Assembly (NCBI GenBank): GCA_020746835.1
Contig: JAGPNK010000018.1
Span: forward strand, 186,001-250,000
From: Stachybotrys elegans
Lineage: Eukaryota > Ascomycota > Sordariomycetes > Hypocreales > Stachybotryaceae
DNA: 64,000 nucleotides
Direction: 5' to 3'
Made by a program: the position numbers and the translations under genes. The notes beneath the pieces were generated by a model. That model was not told where the DNA came from and searched no databases. It worked only from the letters and a program-made list of their open reading frames with translations. Below, one piece after another: positions 1 to 12,581 of the stretch (its first letter is position 1; every line of letters starts with the position of its first letter).

Positions 1-2706
1 CCGGAAATCGTCACGTTTAGTTCATCCGTAGTGGGCAGACCGGTTCGTCCAGTAGTGGACATTCCAGGGGTTTGGACAATGCCTTGATTCTGTAATTTAG
101 GGTAACTATTTGAGGCTCATTGGCCCTTTCATATCAGCAGTGGGCCCTACTGAAGCACACAACGCTTCACCGAGCCTCGGAAGAGACCGTTCCGCGCTTA
201 GCCTGTCTACAGGCTACCCGGCACTTTCTCCGACATGCAATCGGCACATGAGACGATGCCGCCAATGGCAATTGCTAGACCATAACTCCCTCCATTGGAG
301 AATACACTACAACCAGTAACGGGGGGTTTCAATTCAAGGAACGCTCGGTCGGCAACCAGCCTGCCCTGAATGTGGAGGTTGAGGAACTCAATTTGCTACG
401 TGGCGGAGTTCCATGTCTCATTCATGCGCTACGGGTCTGCCAATGCAAGTAGACGCGAGATATTATGCATCAACGTCCCTGATAAAACAGGTGTAATGTA
501 AGATGGAAAGACAACCCATCTCTAAGAAGGACCAACGATGACAATATAATGCAGGCATATAGCCTGGCAACAGACACAGCCCCGTGGCGCAATGACGAGA
601 TTTGTACCGCTACTTATTCCACCTCATAGGATAAGCAAGGCTTTGGCAGACAGTCCTTCATTAAAACATGTCCTCTGTCGGCAATTTTGTCCGCGGAAAT
701 GATTCCAAGTCAATATCCGTACTTCATAGAATGGAGCATTTAATAATGACATGAAAATGCCGCCAAGTGTGGAAAGGGTCCCCATCTCCCATTGCAGTAT
801 AAATAGTAGCCATCATAAGTACACAAGAAGGCAATCCAATAAGCACAATTACTAGAATACGTTTTTGGCTCAGCAAATTGGAACTCTTTCAAGTTCTTTA
901 CATACTGGCCTATACTAAAGCTACTAAATCTGATCAGGCAAGGCCCATGAAATTTAGAAGATGACTGGAATAACACTCTGCTCATCATCAAGGGTCTAAG
1001 AGTGCAAGATATGGATACATTTCTCCCTCACACGTGTCTCGGCCTATCATCGCCAACAAGTCTAGGTGCCAGCCTACACCTAGATGCAGCAAGCTGGACA
1101 CCCTGAGCGTCCCCAATCAAGGCGTTCTTGGTATCGGTGACAACGTTGATGCCGCCTGCTAAACATTTATTTGGGCTCCGATTGGCGGGAGCATCATTTG
1201 CCTTCATCTCCAAGAAGAGCCTGCTGCTGTAGGTGTAGAATTTCCCAGTACTACGAGATTGTGCCGGGACACTGCTGTGGACTACACCTAGGCCATGGAG
1301 GTTTATCATCGAAATAATCTGGACCCAGCATGGCTTTCGCAAGATGTTCCTGGCAACGTCCTTGTATGTGTGATGGCCAACCGGAATCTGGGATCTGGAG
1401 GAGCTGGTAAGAATGCGGACAACGGGGGGTTTACATGAGATGCAGACAATGTGATGCTACATCGCCTGTTATGTTTCTACATTCTTTGTCACCTTTGTAC
1501 CTTTTCGGTTTTCTCGGATTCTTCATCTGTCTTCCCTTTCTTCGTCTTCTTCTTTACCCTCCGCCATTTCGCGCGTGCGCAGTGTGGCCGATGAACTCTT
1601 TAATGTGGGATTTCCCATTCGTGTGCCCCAATGGTATACAGACCAATGACTTCGAGGAGGCCCCCTCTGACGATAAAGACGATATCAGATTAATAGATGA
1701 CAATTGGTTAGAAAATACAGTCGATTGAGAATTGGGCCCAAATGATAGGTTAGGGATAATTCTCTTCAGGTAACAATGGAGTCTCAATGCTCCATGCAAC
1801 CAAGTTGTGCCAGGACGTGGATGAAAACAACCTCAGACCCGGGCAGCTGAGACGCGTCCACGCGCTGTGAGTAAATTGTGTACCTTATCTTTCCCGCACT
1901 GACATTACCTCGACAAGGGTAGCGAACTGAAGCTGTCATTGGATGGACAGGAGGGGAAGTTGGGCACTCCACTGTCCTAACGTGGTGTCTCCGCTTGTCC
2001 TTATCGTCTTGGCAGGGCAATCAAAGGGTCTTCGGCAGTTATTGTGCAGAAGATTTGTTGCTCCCATCTGGTACGAGTCGCGATGCTTGTCATCCAGGTC
2101 GTCCTCAAGAGTGGACAGGAAGAGTTGAAATACAAATATTCCGACGTATCCAGCTGTGAGAGCCTTATCAACATGTGTGGGCGCACAGTTCGCGCCTTGA
2201 CGTCAGAGCGCAGGATTGTTATGGATTCGTCTCCACGACAGCCTAAGAACCCATTACGAGTGGTTATTTGGACCAATCAGATAATCAGTATCAGCCAGAT
2301 GAATTGGGAAAAGTCATAACCTTTTTGGATGGACCCGGTATTAGTTTATTGCTGATACTCAAAGAGTACCTATACTTTATACTGGGGTGAGAGCAGTGTA
2401 ACCCAAAGTATTTATACGCAAAGCTTAGCTATTGATATGTCCTTGCTTGTACCTGTGCGGCTTCTTACAACCCCTGAGACCTACTAACCATTGTCAGCCT
2501 TGTTTACTCCAGAGCAAGGAAAATGGCACTGGGCCCTGTTTGTTTGATTGCTATGGAGACCATGTGGTGTAGGACAATCACTGAAGTACGAAATGCCAAG
2601 TTACCAGAGGTGGTATTTAACATGGGCCAATAGACCTTTGGCATCTTTCAGGGCGAATCTTATTTTCTCCATCCTACTGCCCGGAACCCGAGCCGATACA
2701 CCCAAG
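1..2706. other. Gene-poor stretch with one coding-like repeat copy
   Basis: No open frame here has a recognisable domain, convincing length or intron signals. The only clear structure is the dispersed repeat copy listed separately at 1602-1732. The short frames at 740-991 and 1028-1342 on the minus strand have no family signature and I do not call them. Confidence 0.6.
1602..1732 (+). repeat. Dispersed coding-like repeat (family R1), copy A
   Basis: This stretch is nearly identical to DNA at 11893-11969 (plus), 12582-12629 (minus) and 19230-19560 (minus). The shared core reads GATTTCCCATTCGTGTGCCC and continues into an acidic reading frame with the motif IQTNDFEEAPSDDKDD. The frame stays open for 97 codons and ends in a TGA near 1726. 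No start codon or signal shows that it is a complete gene. It looks like a fragment of a repeated coding module. Confidence 0.7.
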
Positions 2707-3804
2707 ATGAGGTCACCTTCGAACAGCCTTCTCTGGCAAGCTGCGAGCCTCGTCTCCGCACTCCCATATGTGTACAGTGCTTCGGTGCCTCGATGCTGCC
2801 ATGCCGGCAATACCACGCTGGCCCACTGGCCTCCTGCCGCGGCGGCATCGCTGAGGGAATTGATCGCAGCAAATTGCCACAAGGGAGCATACGCCGTCTT
2901 CGACATGGATAATACATCATACCGCTATGATCTGGAGGAGTCGCTGCTGCCCTTTCTCGAGAACAAGGGTGTCATTACCAGGCAGACGCTGGATCCCTCG
3001 TTACACCTGATACCCTTCAAGGACACAGCCAACTATACGGAGACTCTTTACAGCTACTACCTGCGGTTGTGCGAGGTAGACGACCTCATATGCTACCCCT
3101 GGGTTGCCCAGGTCTTCTCCGGCCTGACGCTAGGCGAGCTCAAGGGACATGTGGATGAGCTCATGGCCTACAACGGAACGATAGAGAGCACGTACTATGA
3201 TGGCGATGAGATAATTGCTACAAGCATAAACAGGCCCCGGCTCTTCCGAGGCCAGCAAGAGCTATTCAACAGTCTCATGAACAACGGCATCAGCGTGTAT
3301 GTCCTCACTGCGGCTTCCGAGGAGCTCGTGCGCATGATTGCTTCAGACCCGCGATATGGGTACAATGTGCCTCCCCAAAACGTCATCGGAGTAACCATGC
3401 TCCTCCGCAACCAGTCATCACTGTCAACGCCAACGACAGCTCGCAAGCAGATCGAGGAGGGGGTGTACGACGAGGCTGCGAACATGGCGCTCGAGCTCAC
3501 GCCATACCTATGGACGCCTGCCACATGGATGGCTGGCAAGCACGCTGCTATTCTCACCTACATCAGCCAGTGGCGCAAGCCCATCTTGGTGGCGGGCGAC
3601 ACACCGGATAGCGACGGCTACATGCTGTTCCACGATGCTGACGTGGCCCACGGTGGACTTAGAGTGTGGGTGAATCGCAGAGAAAGCTCGATGCAGCGGC
3701 TCCAGCAAATGATTCAGGACAACGCGCAGCAGCAACGGGAGGCGGGATTGGAGGTTACGGCCGATTTGAACTGGGTCTACGTCACCCCTGACGAGATCCA
3801 ATAG
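2707..3804 (+). CDS. Secreted HAD-superfamily phosphatase (phosphorylcholine-phosphatase-like)
   Basis: This intronless gene encodes 365 residues. The frame stays open upstream, but I chose the ATG at 2707 because it begins with a hydrophobic signal-peptide-like segment (residues about 8-26). The HAD phosphatase motifs are visible in order: the DMDNT nucleophile loop at residues 66-70 (Asp66 and Asp68), the motif II threonine at about 201 in YVLTAA, a lysine at about 278 in MAGKHAAI, and the motif IV acidic loop GDTPDSD at 297-303. Motif IV resembles bacterial phosphorylcholine phosphatases. Family knowledge implies Mg-dependent hydrolysis of a small phosphomonoester; that it acts outside the cell is inferred from the signal peptide. 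The true substrate is unknown. Confidence 0.85.
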   Translation: MRSPSNSLLWQAASLVSALPYVYSASVPRCCHAGNTTLAHWPPAAAASLRELIAANCHKGAYAVFDMDNTSYRYDLEESLLPFLENKGVITRQTLDPSLHLIPFKDTANYTETLYSYYLRLCEVDDLICYPWVAQVFSGLTLGELKGHVDELMAYNGTIESTYYDGDEIIATSINRPRLFRGQQELFNSLMNNGISVYVLTAASEELVRMIASDPRYGYNVPPQNVIGVTMLLRNQSSLSTPTTARKQIEEGVYDEAANMALELTPYLWTPATWMAGKHAAILTYISQWRKPILVAGDTPDSDGYMLFHDADVAHGGLRVWVNRRESSMQRLQQMIQDNAQQQREAGLEVTADLNWVYVTPDEIQ

Positions 3805-4163
3805 TAGGGGATCTCAGCATATTTCTGAACCACGTCCTAGTTATTGATGATAATATTACTTCTCAGCATGGGGATATGCTTTAGCTTTTCCACCACCATG
3901 ACAGCTTTCGCACTTGATCTGCATACCATCCTGCTGGGCTGTCTTGAAGAAGTGCAAGTGAGGACCAGAACATGGAAGACGTGATACCATGCTAATATTA
4001 GGCGCTGCCTTGATTGCAATACAACACTCTGCGAAAATTGATACTCTGATTAAAACTCTCTGACATAAACACATTTTAGATGAGCTCACTTATGCTCCGC
4101 CCAGTGAGACCCGGTAAGTCGTAACGCATGGCTAGTGAAAGTTGCTGTAGCACTTGGTCCGAA

Positions 4164-5566
4164 TTACTTTTCCTCCGAATAAGTCTCACTCTGCTGAACA
4201 ACATCGTTCGCATCATACGTGTAAAGGTTGAAGCGTGTGCGCCCACCGCACATAACCTCATCGTTGCCCGCACACGGCATGTCACAGCCATCTGTAGGGA
4301 AGGCGGCGGGATCAATCTGAGGGCCAGCCCAGCACTCACGGCCATACTCAACACCAAAATGCTTGAAGCCACGACGAGCGGCAAAACCGGCGCAAAGCTG
4401 GGGCGTCATGTTATCGTCGGCGTACAGCTCAGGGAGGGCACGGTGGTGGGCTCCAATGTCGTAGTAGCAGCCCATGGTGTAGTAGTCAGCATCGGGTGGT
4501 GCTGGGCTGTTGAGCTTGTAGAGGTCCATGCGGTTGGGCGAGCCGCACATGGCGCTCAAGTCGCCGGCACAGGGCATCTGACAATCATCGAGCGTGGCCT
4601 TGAAGCTCGTAATGTCGAGCACATCATCGCACCAACATTCGCGACCTTGAGGAGAGAGTCAAGTCAGTCTATGCTTCCAGAACCCACCCACAGAGCGAGC
4701 AAGGCATATGGAGATATTGGATCAATGAGTCAACTTACCATACTCTAGGCCCATGTATGTGGAGCCGGCACAAAACTCGACGCACATGTCTGGAGTCATG
4801 TTGTCGTCGCCGAGGACGCGACGTAGCGCACGCGGATTGAGAGTGTCGACATAGCACCCCTGAAGATCGTACTCTCCTATTTTTTCCTTGTCTACCGGGA
4901 TGTATGCATCGGACCGACGCCAGAGGTTGAGCTTCCTCCCGTTACCGCATGTCTGGCTTGGATCGCCTGCGCAGGGCATGGAGCATGCGTCGTCATCGAC
5001 CTGATGGGAGCCCTTTCTCAGAGTGTTGCCGTACCTGAGTCTGAGTTAGCTTTCTGATGATGATGGGTGAAAGACACACGGATAGAGTAGGCTTGGTAAA
5101 ACAAGCTTCTTGACTTACCAACACTCGCTGCCATACTGCAGGCCAAAGTAGGCATAGCTAGCGGCAATCTCTCCGCACAATTCTACAGTCATGGCAGGGT
5201 CCGTAGCAACGTGATCGAGTGCCCGACCCTTTTTGGGCTCTTCGTAACTGGGTACATCTCGTTTAGCCTCTGTAGCAAGGAAGGCGCACAATCATAAACT
5301 TACCAGCCCTGCACAGCATAGTATGGACCCGTCTCGGGAACAATGACTGGCGTGGTGCTGCCGCTGGGGGTAACAACAGGAGGCGTCTGTGCCTGGGGCG
5401 TAGGGCTCGGTTCGGGCTCAAGGTTGATTTGTTGGATTGGCATAGGATCCTCATCTGCCTGACGGAGGACATGCGTCGCGTCGTTTGTAGGCATACAAGC
5501 GGCCAGCTTGGGGGCAGCGAGCAGGATCATGCACGCTGCCATGATGGAAGGGGGCTGAAAAGGCAT
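4164..5566 (-). CDS. Secreted protein with three WSC domains
   Basis: Four exons read on the minus strand (5304-5566, 5119-5247, 4739-5034, 4164-4645) join in frame to give 389 residues. All three introns (56, 84 and 93 bp) start GTAAG and end AG, and each junction restores a WSC motif. A signal peptide is followed by a Pro/Thr/Ser-rich linker and then three cysteine-rich WSC domains, which begin at QGCYEE, QGCYVD and MGCYYD. Each has the LEYG/LQYG..EC and MPCAG....CG signatures. WSC domains bind carbohydrate. Stress sensors of the Wsc type also have a transmembrane helix and cytoplasmic tail, which I do not see here. That makes a secreted wall- or glycan-binding protein more likely than a sensor. 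Confidence 0.88.
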
Positions 5567-7611
5567 GTTGGAGGTGTTAAACGAAACGATTGAGTCGGAC
5601 TGAACTTTGAGAGGTGTGCTTGACTTCTGAGCTGTGAGGTTGATGCTTGACGAGAAGGTGTGAACAGTAATGGCGAACAAAGTGTTCTTATACTGATCTA
5701 CCGTGCGGATTGTGAGCTGATCGATTCAATGAAGATGAAGAGCGCTGGGAGGCTCGTGATACGTGTCAGCTGCAGGCGGTTGTCAATTTTTGCCCAAAGT
5801 GGTTGTTCTGCTTCCAAGGTGGACTGTAGTTCAGCTGCGCTGGGAATGACGGACTACGGCATCACCGATACGAGAGTGAGACTTGTCTTGCTGAGTGACC
5901 TGTCCATCTATGCCCCGGTCAGGCTTCACTCACGGCCAGGCCTGGACCTCGTCCACGTTCTCGGAGAAAGGGTCCGACCAACTGGTGTGTGATGCGAGAT
6001 GCGACGTCCCGGACTATCGGGTCCATTAACAGCCATCCCTGCAGATGCAACTCAGCTCTGCTCAGGGGTGCAGCAGGCGTGGCAGCGTCACGCTGAGCGA
6101 CGAAAATGGGATACGGACCCAGCGTGGCACAGACCATTGGCGTCGAGAACCGGCCGAGTACTGTAAGAGAGCGATAGTGCTTCCTTTTCTGCAGCTCTCG
6201 TTGGTCATCAACAAGGGTTACGTGGGTTAGTTGACATGTTGGTCCCGTGGCAACCTGACACTGTGCCATCGGTAGGAAGGCAACTTCTATACAATGAATC
6301 TGATGGAAGAAGATACTCTAGCGGGAGAAACATGGTTTGCTTGCTAGGAGAAAACACGTATTATTTGCGTTGCATTGAGACATGAAATGAGACAACAGTA
6401 TTACCTGTTAGATGCAGGAACAGAATTTATGCTGTGACATTCCAGGCCTTCAGCTACGGCATTCCAGGCACTCAGCCGCCACAATAGTGGATGTGACTAG
6501 CGACGCTCCTGGCCGATGGACGTTGTCCTACTTGTGAGACCCCTGTCGGCTCCATGAAAGTGTCTCAGCCCTCCCTTGCTTTTGCGTGCCGTCCCGACCG
6601 CCTTTGCCCAAGCCTAGTAGCCCGAGGTACCCGACCGCCCGAGATGGCCACGCCACGGAGTATTTTGTCAATGCCTTTATTGGAAGCGGCTCTGCCTCTG
6701 ACGTGACGCAGGACGCCAAGAGTCGGGAATATGAGAATCAGTGGCTGACTCCCACCTGGTCCATGCAACGGTGGTTGAGCACTAGCCGGTCACGGACGAT
6801 ATAGAGCTGCCAAATTGTACTTGAGCTTTCGTAGAGTCCATGCGTTGAAAAATGAAAATAACAGCTGAAAGTGAGCGAGGCCATTGCTCCAACACTTGTT
6901 CCAGCAGCCAACAAATGGCCTGATTATTGACTTTGACCTGGGCCATGTGGCCAATTCTTTGCTTCTTTGGCTATTCCCAATGCAGCGATACAGGCGACGT
7001 AGGTTTCTAGCTGTTATCAGAACCGGGCATTGTCCTGATCAAATCAATAGCGCTGATGGACTCCAGGGGTTCGGAGCCAATCGAGCTCCCCGCAAAGCAA
7101 CACGTCGACGCCAACTCAGCCCTCTAGCTGCAGCCACAACAGAAGAGGATACGAATATTGGATGCGCTGTTTGCTAGCCCTTCATCAGACATTGTTAGCG
7201 CTTTTGCAGAGCACAATCAGCCGCTTACAGAGTCTTGAGGTAGTAGGAGTACAGGTTAATTATACAGTTGCCATTGATTTATCCCCAGTGAAGCATCCCT
7301 ATACTCCTGTGACTCTGTCAGTCGTGGCAGTCTGCTAGACGAACACTTTAATACATCATGTCAAGATTGCATCCCGACCTTTATCCATGCCGGCATTCTT
7401 CTCTACAAACGGGGTGAGAGCTGACTTCAACGAATTATTAAAATGATTCATTACATATGAAACCCCGCTCGAATAATAATATTGATCTCCCAGGTGATTT
7501 TTTTGTCCTTGATAAGCTTCTGAGTGTTGCATCAAGAATTAGGCGGACTCTTGATGCAGGGATCAAGCAACTGGTTCGGGCTCAAGTGCTATGGAAGTTT
7601 CGATGGAATGA
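5567..7611. other. Intergenic stretch, no gene seen
   Basis: About 2 kb between two divergently placed minus-strand genes. Open frames of 60-116 codons occur on both strands, but none has a domain, signal peptide or plausible splice structure. It includes the promoter of the WSC gene and the 3' flank of the AA9 gene. Confidence 0.55.
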
Positions 7612-8544
7612 TCAGGGGCCGGATCTGTTGGGGTTCGGCGCAGCGCCAGACCATACTGCTCCTCCCGGTGCTGTATAACCGATTTGACCCTGCTCAATCC
7701 TCCACAGCTCAACCAGAATCTTTTAGAAAGTCAGTTTTTGAAGTCTGTTAATCCCTAAAACTTTCCGATTCACTTACGCCCTGCTTATCATCTGGATTGT
7801 AGGCCCCAGGAAGTGAGATGCCAGATGGCAGCTGTGTTGTGCCCCCCGACGTGACCTTGATCTGGGTGCAGCTGGGATAGAACTGGGCGCCCATGCGCTG
7901 GCCTGCGACGTGCAAGCCAAGAATCTCATGTCGCAGCAGGTAGGAACCGGGAGCAAGATTTTGAGGAATCACAACGTCCCACTTGGCACCCCTCTCGCGA
8001 AGAAAGTCAGAAGCCCACTTGGGGTTGGCGGAAGGGTTGTAGCTCAGCTGGCCAATTTTAACCCAGACATTGCCAGTGTCACCTTTGAATGATGAGCAAT
8101 CGTCGTTGGTGCACCGAGCAATGTAATCCAGGACAGGTCCGCTGTGAGCGCTGTTCCACTGGTCCCAAATCATGGTCCTAACAGGCGAGTTAGGTGATGC
8201 GCAGCATCGATACTGAACACAAACTGCTTACACCTTATCTCCGGCCTTGACACTGATGGTGCCTTGAGAGGGAATGTTGCCTCCCTGGTTGCATCTGTAG
8301 AACTTAGTATATAGGTTTCAGTACGATTGGCTCATACGTACGTGAGGTTCTTGGTGGTAAAGTCTATCACCGGGCCATTGTCGAGGATTCTCCTGGCATA
8401 TCGGACTGGGGCAGGGGTAATGTAGTCATCTGAACCGACCTGCCAGGCGGGATATAACTGGCCGTTGACTTGTATGTTCTTCAAATATCCATGCCCGGCA
8501 ACCAGGGATGGGAGCAGCAGACAGACAATGCCAAAGTTGACCAT
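7612..8544 (-). CDS. AA9 lytic polysaccharide monooxygenase (formerly GH61)
   Basis: Four minus-strand exons (8342-8544, 8232-8294, 7778-8177, 7612-7719) give 257 residues. Signal cleavage after Gly17 exposes His18, the first ligand of the copper histidine brace. The second ligand is His100 in NSAHSGPV, and the axial tyrosine is Tyr189 in AQFYPSC. The last exon begins at ILVELWRIEQ after a 58-bp intron and supplies the usual AA9 C-terminal strand and an Asn/Pro-rich tail. There is no carbohydrate-binding module. The family oxidatively cleaves cellulose or related glucans outside the cell, using an electron donor such as cellobiose dehydrogenase. Splice sites were chosen by frame and family fit; the second donor (GTAAGC) is the least certain. 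Confidence 0.9.
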
Positions 8545-9416
8545 AATGTAGGATGATTGAATCAAGTAATTCGGATTCCCTATAGTCTGTAGCAAAATAG
8601 CTCTATTTTTCTTGAACATGAAGCCTCATTCCATGAGCTTTTATGTTTGCCCGATCCCCAACCCAGCGGGAGTGGTTCATCCGTGCCCAATGTAGAGCGC
8701 GGTGGGAGAGAAGCGCGGGATGGAAGTTATACCGGAATTTCCCACCAATCTAGGCTATTCAGGTCTCTAAAAGACAAAAATATTTGGCCCCTTTGCTACC
8801 TGAGAGAAATGTACCGTGGTACCACACTGTTTTATAGCACGTGAAGCTGGTATTTCGAGGTGCTGAGCTGTGCCGGCACATTGCAATCATCTTCGACGTC
8901 AGCCAGGTCTCGCCACCTTTCGCACGGAATCATTATGTGCTTGTTGGTGATGAGATATTCGAGGTCTGGGTGCGTCAATATTGCCAGAGTGAGTATGGTT
9001 ACAAGTCACCATGTTCACGAACATCCACACCACCCGCTCTGAGACCCGGATAGAAGAGAAGCAATTATACGTACTCTCGCCGCATTGAGAAACAAGGTAT
9101 CAACTGGGCGTCAATTATGCAATGACCGACCAAGGCACGACTGGTTTCATTGCATCAAATAGATTCTTCAATGGATTGGTGGAGAAGGTCAACGGAAGAG
9201 TATCATTTTCTACATTTATTTCCCTACATTTATTAATATGATGTGGAAGCAAAGGAGCTAGGATGACGGAACCTATTGATAGAATCGCCGACCAGAGGTC
9301 CTCTCGTTATATACCAATTGTTGCCCATTGACTTGGTATTATCCATACAGTGAGGGGTAGACTCCGTTGAGTTGCTAGTAGCCATTCCATCGGAGACAGA
9401 ACCAGGAATCGCCGCA
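8545..9416. other. Intergenic stretch, no gene seen
   Basis: This holds the AA9 promoter side and the 3' flank of the next minus-strand gene. Short plus-strand frames at 8841-9053 overlap each other in two phases and show no family features. Confidence 0.55.
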
Positions 9417-11216
9417 TTAATCCAAGATGTCCAAATTCCCCTTCGCAGGGCCATTAACGCACAATCCCGAGTTGGAGAACCTGCTGCCATGCACAGGACA
9501 GTCAAATGACTTCTCCGTTGGGTTCCAGCAAACTACCCCTTTCATATGTGGGCATAGCGCATTCATCTTGGTTATTTTCCCGTTCTCATCCTTGTACACG
9601 GCAACTGGATTCAGAGGTGCCGTGTTCATAATGCCTCCCGAGCCCGGAACCAGATCCTCGATATCCTTGATATCTGGCTGTAGATATTTCTTGTATTGCG
9701 CGTTGATTTGTATGTCGTGCTTGATCATGGAGGGCGCTGATTTAATGATCGAGGCAAGACGCTTCGGCGAGTAGAGCTTAGCCCATGGGTTATCTATTCC
9801 CTCAATTTCGTCCGCAATCAGCCGTCCGGCGAGCACTCCGTGGGTCAGGCCGTTGCCAGAGTCACCGGTGACAATGTAGACATTCTCTTGGCCTTGATTC
9901 TTGCCAATGAAGCCCATGTAGTCAACCGGTTCGTTCACTTGTCCGCTCCATCTGTAATCGACCTGCCCAGCTTGGGGGAACCGCTCGCGAACCCAGGCTT
10001 CAAGCTCCTCGAAACGGCCAGTGGGATCTTCTTGGCCAACCTTATGATCACAGCCTCCCACAATCATGTAGTCATTCTTCTCATCACAGGCTGTTAGCCG
10101 AACGTACTTGTATACCTCGGCTGAGTCGTAGAGGAAACAATCTTCGACGGATCCCTTGGGAATCTGTATCGCGATACAGTAGGTGCGGTTGAACTCCATT
10201 TCAGCAATGACGGCAAGCTTCTGTAGTGGTATGTTTGTGGCTTCGACGGCCTGGTCGCAACGGATGTTGAGTCCACCTTCAGTCTGCAGCATCACAGACT
10301 TCGGTCCCTGTTCCAAAATTGACAGAACTCTGGTACGAGCAAAGCATTGGAAGTTCGGCTGCTTTTGGAGCCACGCCAGAACTCCAGAGAGATAAATGGT
10401 GGGATGAAAAGCAGCCTGGTTGGCAAAAACAGCTCCTCCGCGTTGATCCGGAGCCCCAGACCACCCTCTGACGACCAGGTCATCTCGAAATTCGGCCTCA
10501 ATCCCAAGCTCTTTGGCAAGCTTCACTTCTTCTCGAAGCTCCTTCATGTCATCTTCGTGGCCCTTGCTCCCCTTTTGGTGCTGGGAGATTTCGTAGCCAG
10601 GGACGTAGCGATATTCACAATCGATCCCCAGCTTCTTAGACACGTCACCGACGTGATTCAGAGCCCATGTATGACTCTCGGCAGCAATTCGAGCACCGTC
10701 CTTGCCATGCTTCTTCGTAATATGTATGTAATGGTCGTCCAATGCATTTGCTAAATGCCCACTCGTACGTCCCGTCTCCCCTGATAGAATGTCTCGAGCA
10801 TCAACGAGCACGACATTCTTTCCTCGCGTAACGAGCTCATATGCGATCGATAAACCCGATATACCTGCTCCAATGACGCAAACATCTGTAGTCAGATCTG
10901 ATTGAAGGGACTTGATATGCGGACGTTGTTCCAAGTCGTCTCTCCGTGTCCATACAGACAATGTAGCGCCGGATGTATGCATGAATGGCCCAGCGCCAAC
11001 TGTAGGAGAAGCCATTTTCTGAGCTAGAGACTCCTCAACTCGCAGCGATTTTGAAGTGTGAATTCTCCGGTAGCCTCTTGTGGGAAGTAGTGTAGTCTTG
11101 GGGGCAATTTTATACAAGCCAGTGTGACCGGTTGCAATTCCAGCGGCAAAAGCCGATACTGACTTCGAGGATGGAAAGTGCTTTGCGTGAGTTCGGGCGA
11201 AGGTGAGTAAGGGCAT
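9417..11216 (-). CDS. FAD-dependent oxidoreductase with C-terminal Rieske [2Fe-2S] domain
   Basis: A single uninterrupted frame encodes 599 residues from the ATG at 11216. The open frame extends 40 codons further upstream, but this ATG has a purine at -3. The first 60 or so residues are rich in Arg, Ser, Thr and Ala with few acidic residues, which suggests a mitochondrial presequence. A Rossmann FAD-binding motif (VIGAGISGLSIAYEL) opens a DAO-type oxidoreductase fold. The final 100 residues form a Rieske domain with CPHMKG...CPVHGSRF, giving the Cys-X-His and Cys-X2-His ligands. Family knowledge supports an amine or amino-acid oxidoreductase in which electrons reach FAD via the iron-sulfur cluster, or the reverse. 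The substrate cannot be read from sequence. Confidence 0.9.
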   Translation of the reverse strand: MPLLTFARTHAKHFPSSKSVSAFAAGIATGHTGLYKIAPKTTLLPTRGYRRIHTSKSLRVEESLAQKMASPTVGAGPFMHTSGATLSVWTRRDDLEQRPHIKSLQSDLTTDVCVIGAGISGLSIAYELVTRGKNVVLVDARDILSGETGRTSGHLANALDDHYIHITKKHGKDGARIAAESHTWALNHVGDVSKKLGIDCEYRYVPGYEISQHQKGSKGHEDDMKELREEVKLAKELGIEAEFRDDLVVRGWSGAPDQRGGAVFANQAAFHPTIYLSGVLAWLQKQPNFQCFARTRVLSILEQGPKSVMLQTEGGLNIRCDQAVEATNIPLQKLAVIAEMEFNRTYCIAIQIPKGSVEDCFLYDSAEVYKYVRLTACDEKNDYMIVGGCDHKVGQEDPTGRFEELEAWVRERFPQAGQVDYRWSGQVNEPVDYMGFIGKNQGQENVYIVTGDSGNGLTHGVLAGRLIADEIEGIDNPWAKLYSPKRLASIIKSAPSMIKHDIQINAQYKKYLQPDIKDIEDLVPGSGGIMNTAPLNPVAVYKDENGKITKMNALCPHMKGVVCWNPTEKSFDCPVHGSRFSNSGLCVNGPAKGNLDILD

Positions 11217-11892
11217 TTCAAGAAAAAATGTCAAGGATGAAATATAACACAACGTAGAGGTACCAATTATGTCAACGGATGTTCTGACTTGCCCACGCAC
11301 CCTTCGGTTGAAAAGTTGAGTATTGAGATTCTTCACCAGCTGTCGTAAGCTCTTTATTATTACTGTTACTTTATTTTAACTTCATGAAGAAAGATAATAA
11401 AAGCAAAGTGTTCGCGTCATGATTACCCCTTCATTATGCAAATGCTGTTTCTGCGCATGGATTAAACGTCATGACTTGATCCAGCGATGTTTGACGTCAC
11501 CATGATAACAACAGCGAGTCGAAAATATCAGAATGACTAAGATACTCCTGCATAATGCAATAAACGCACGGCATGGCAGTGAATCGGAGTTTCCTGTTGA
11601 GCCCAATTGACTGGACTCAAAGTATCTATGTTTTACATGTTCGGGACTATCTCACCCACCCCAGATACCCAAGGAAATATTGGGTCTGAACATCGGGCCT
11701 CACGCATATAAGCGAATCAGGTTCGCAATGAATTGGAAGAGGACATTATTGAAGTCACGTGTACTATTATTGGCCAAGCGGATGAGGTACAGCAGAATAT
11801 CTTCAATTCCTTGTTCTGATGAGTAGTTCTTACACTGATGCAAATATTGGCTTTAGAGCCCGCCAGCTAGAGATTTGCACGCACGCTCCTCC

Positions 11893-11969
11893 GAATGTGG
11901 GATTTCCCATTCGTGTGCCCCAATGGGATACAGACCAGTGACTTCGAGGATGCCCCCTCTGACGATAAC
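11893..11969 (+). repeat. Dispersed coding-like repeat (family R1), copy B
   Basis: Matches copy A over about 75 bp from CGAATGTGGGATTTCCC through the CCCCCTCTGACGATAA segment, then stops abruptly. It keeps the same reading frame (VCPNGIQTSDFED). Its orientation is opposite to copy C. Confidence 0.7.
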
Positions 11970-12581
11970 ACTCCTGCAATTCATGTGCTTCAGTTCAATC
12001 TCCGCCATGGAATTACAGTATAGTATATGATATCAAGCAGAAGGGGGCGCAGTTTTGGTACTGGCCATGTTCGGACTACTTCCTCACTCCCCATTTACAT
12101 ACATTTCAACATGGGAATGTCTTTCGGTGTTTTAGATTCGCAGTCATCTTGGGCTGGCTCGTGGTCATGGGACCATAATCCAAACTCATTCATGTCAAAA
12201 TATTCGTGGACCGAATACTAGACCGTTGCTCACGCACGGGACTCATCTGCCAACGCGACATCCATGCACCTACTGGATCAGCCCACACGTGTGCATGCAT
12301 GCTGATCACGAGGCCGAAATGCGGGCCCTAAGAACGCCACAGGAATGTCGTGATAGCTTGGTTAGCCCTGAGCCGCTCTAGCAGTGCAGATCTCTCAAGG
12401 GACGGGAATCTGAGCGCACGATCTACGGACTTCTGTGGCAGCTTTGACACTACCCGCTCGGATCACTGATATGCCCATTCATATCAACGGCGTACTCAAT
12501 CTATCCAAGGAATGAATACAAGCTTATCATATTGTTTAGGCCTCCTTGCATATTTTACACATAGCAGGAATTCGGATGGGC

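Noticed and set aside
4128..4748. 206-codon plus-strand frame
   Set aside because: It lies antisense over the last WSC exon and intron and mirrors that gene's codon pattern. No domain.
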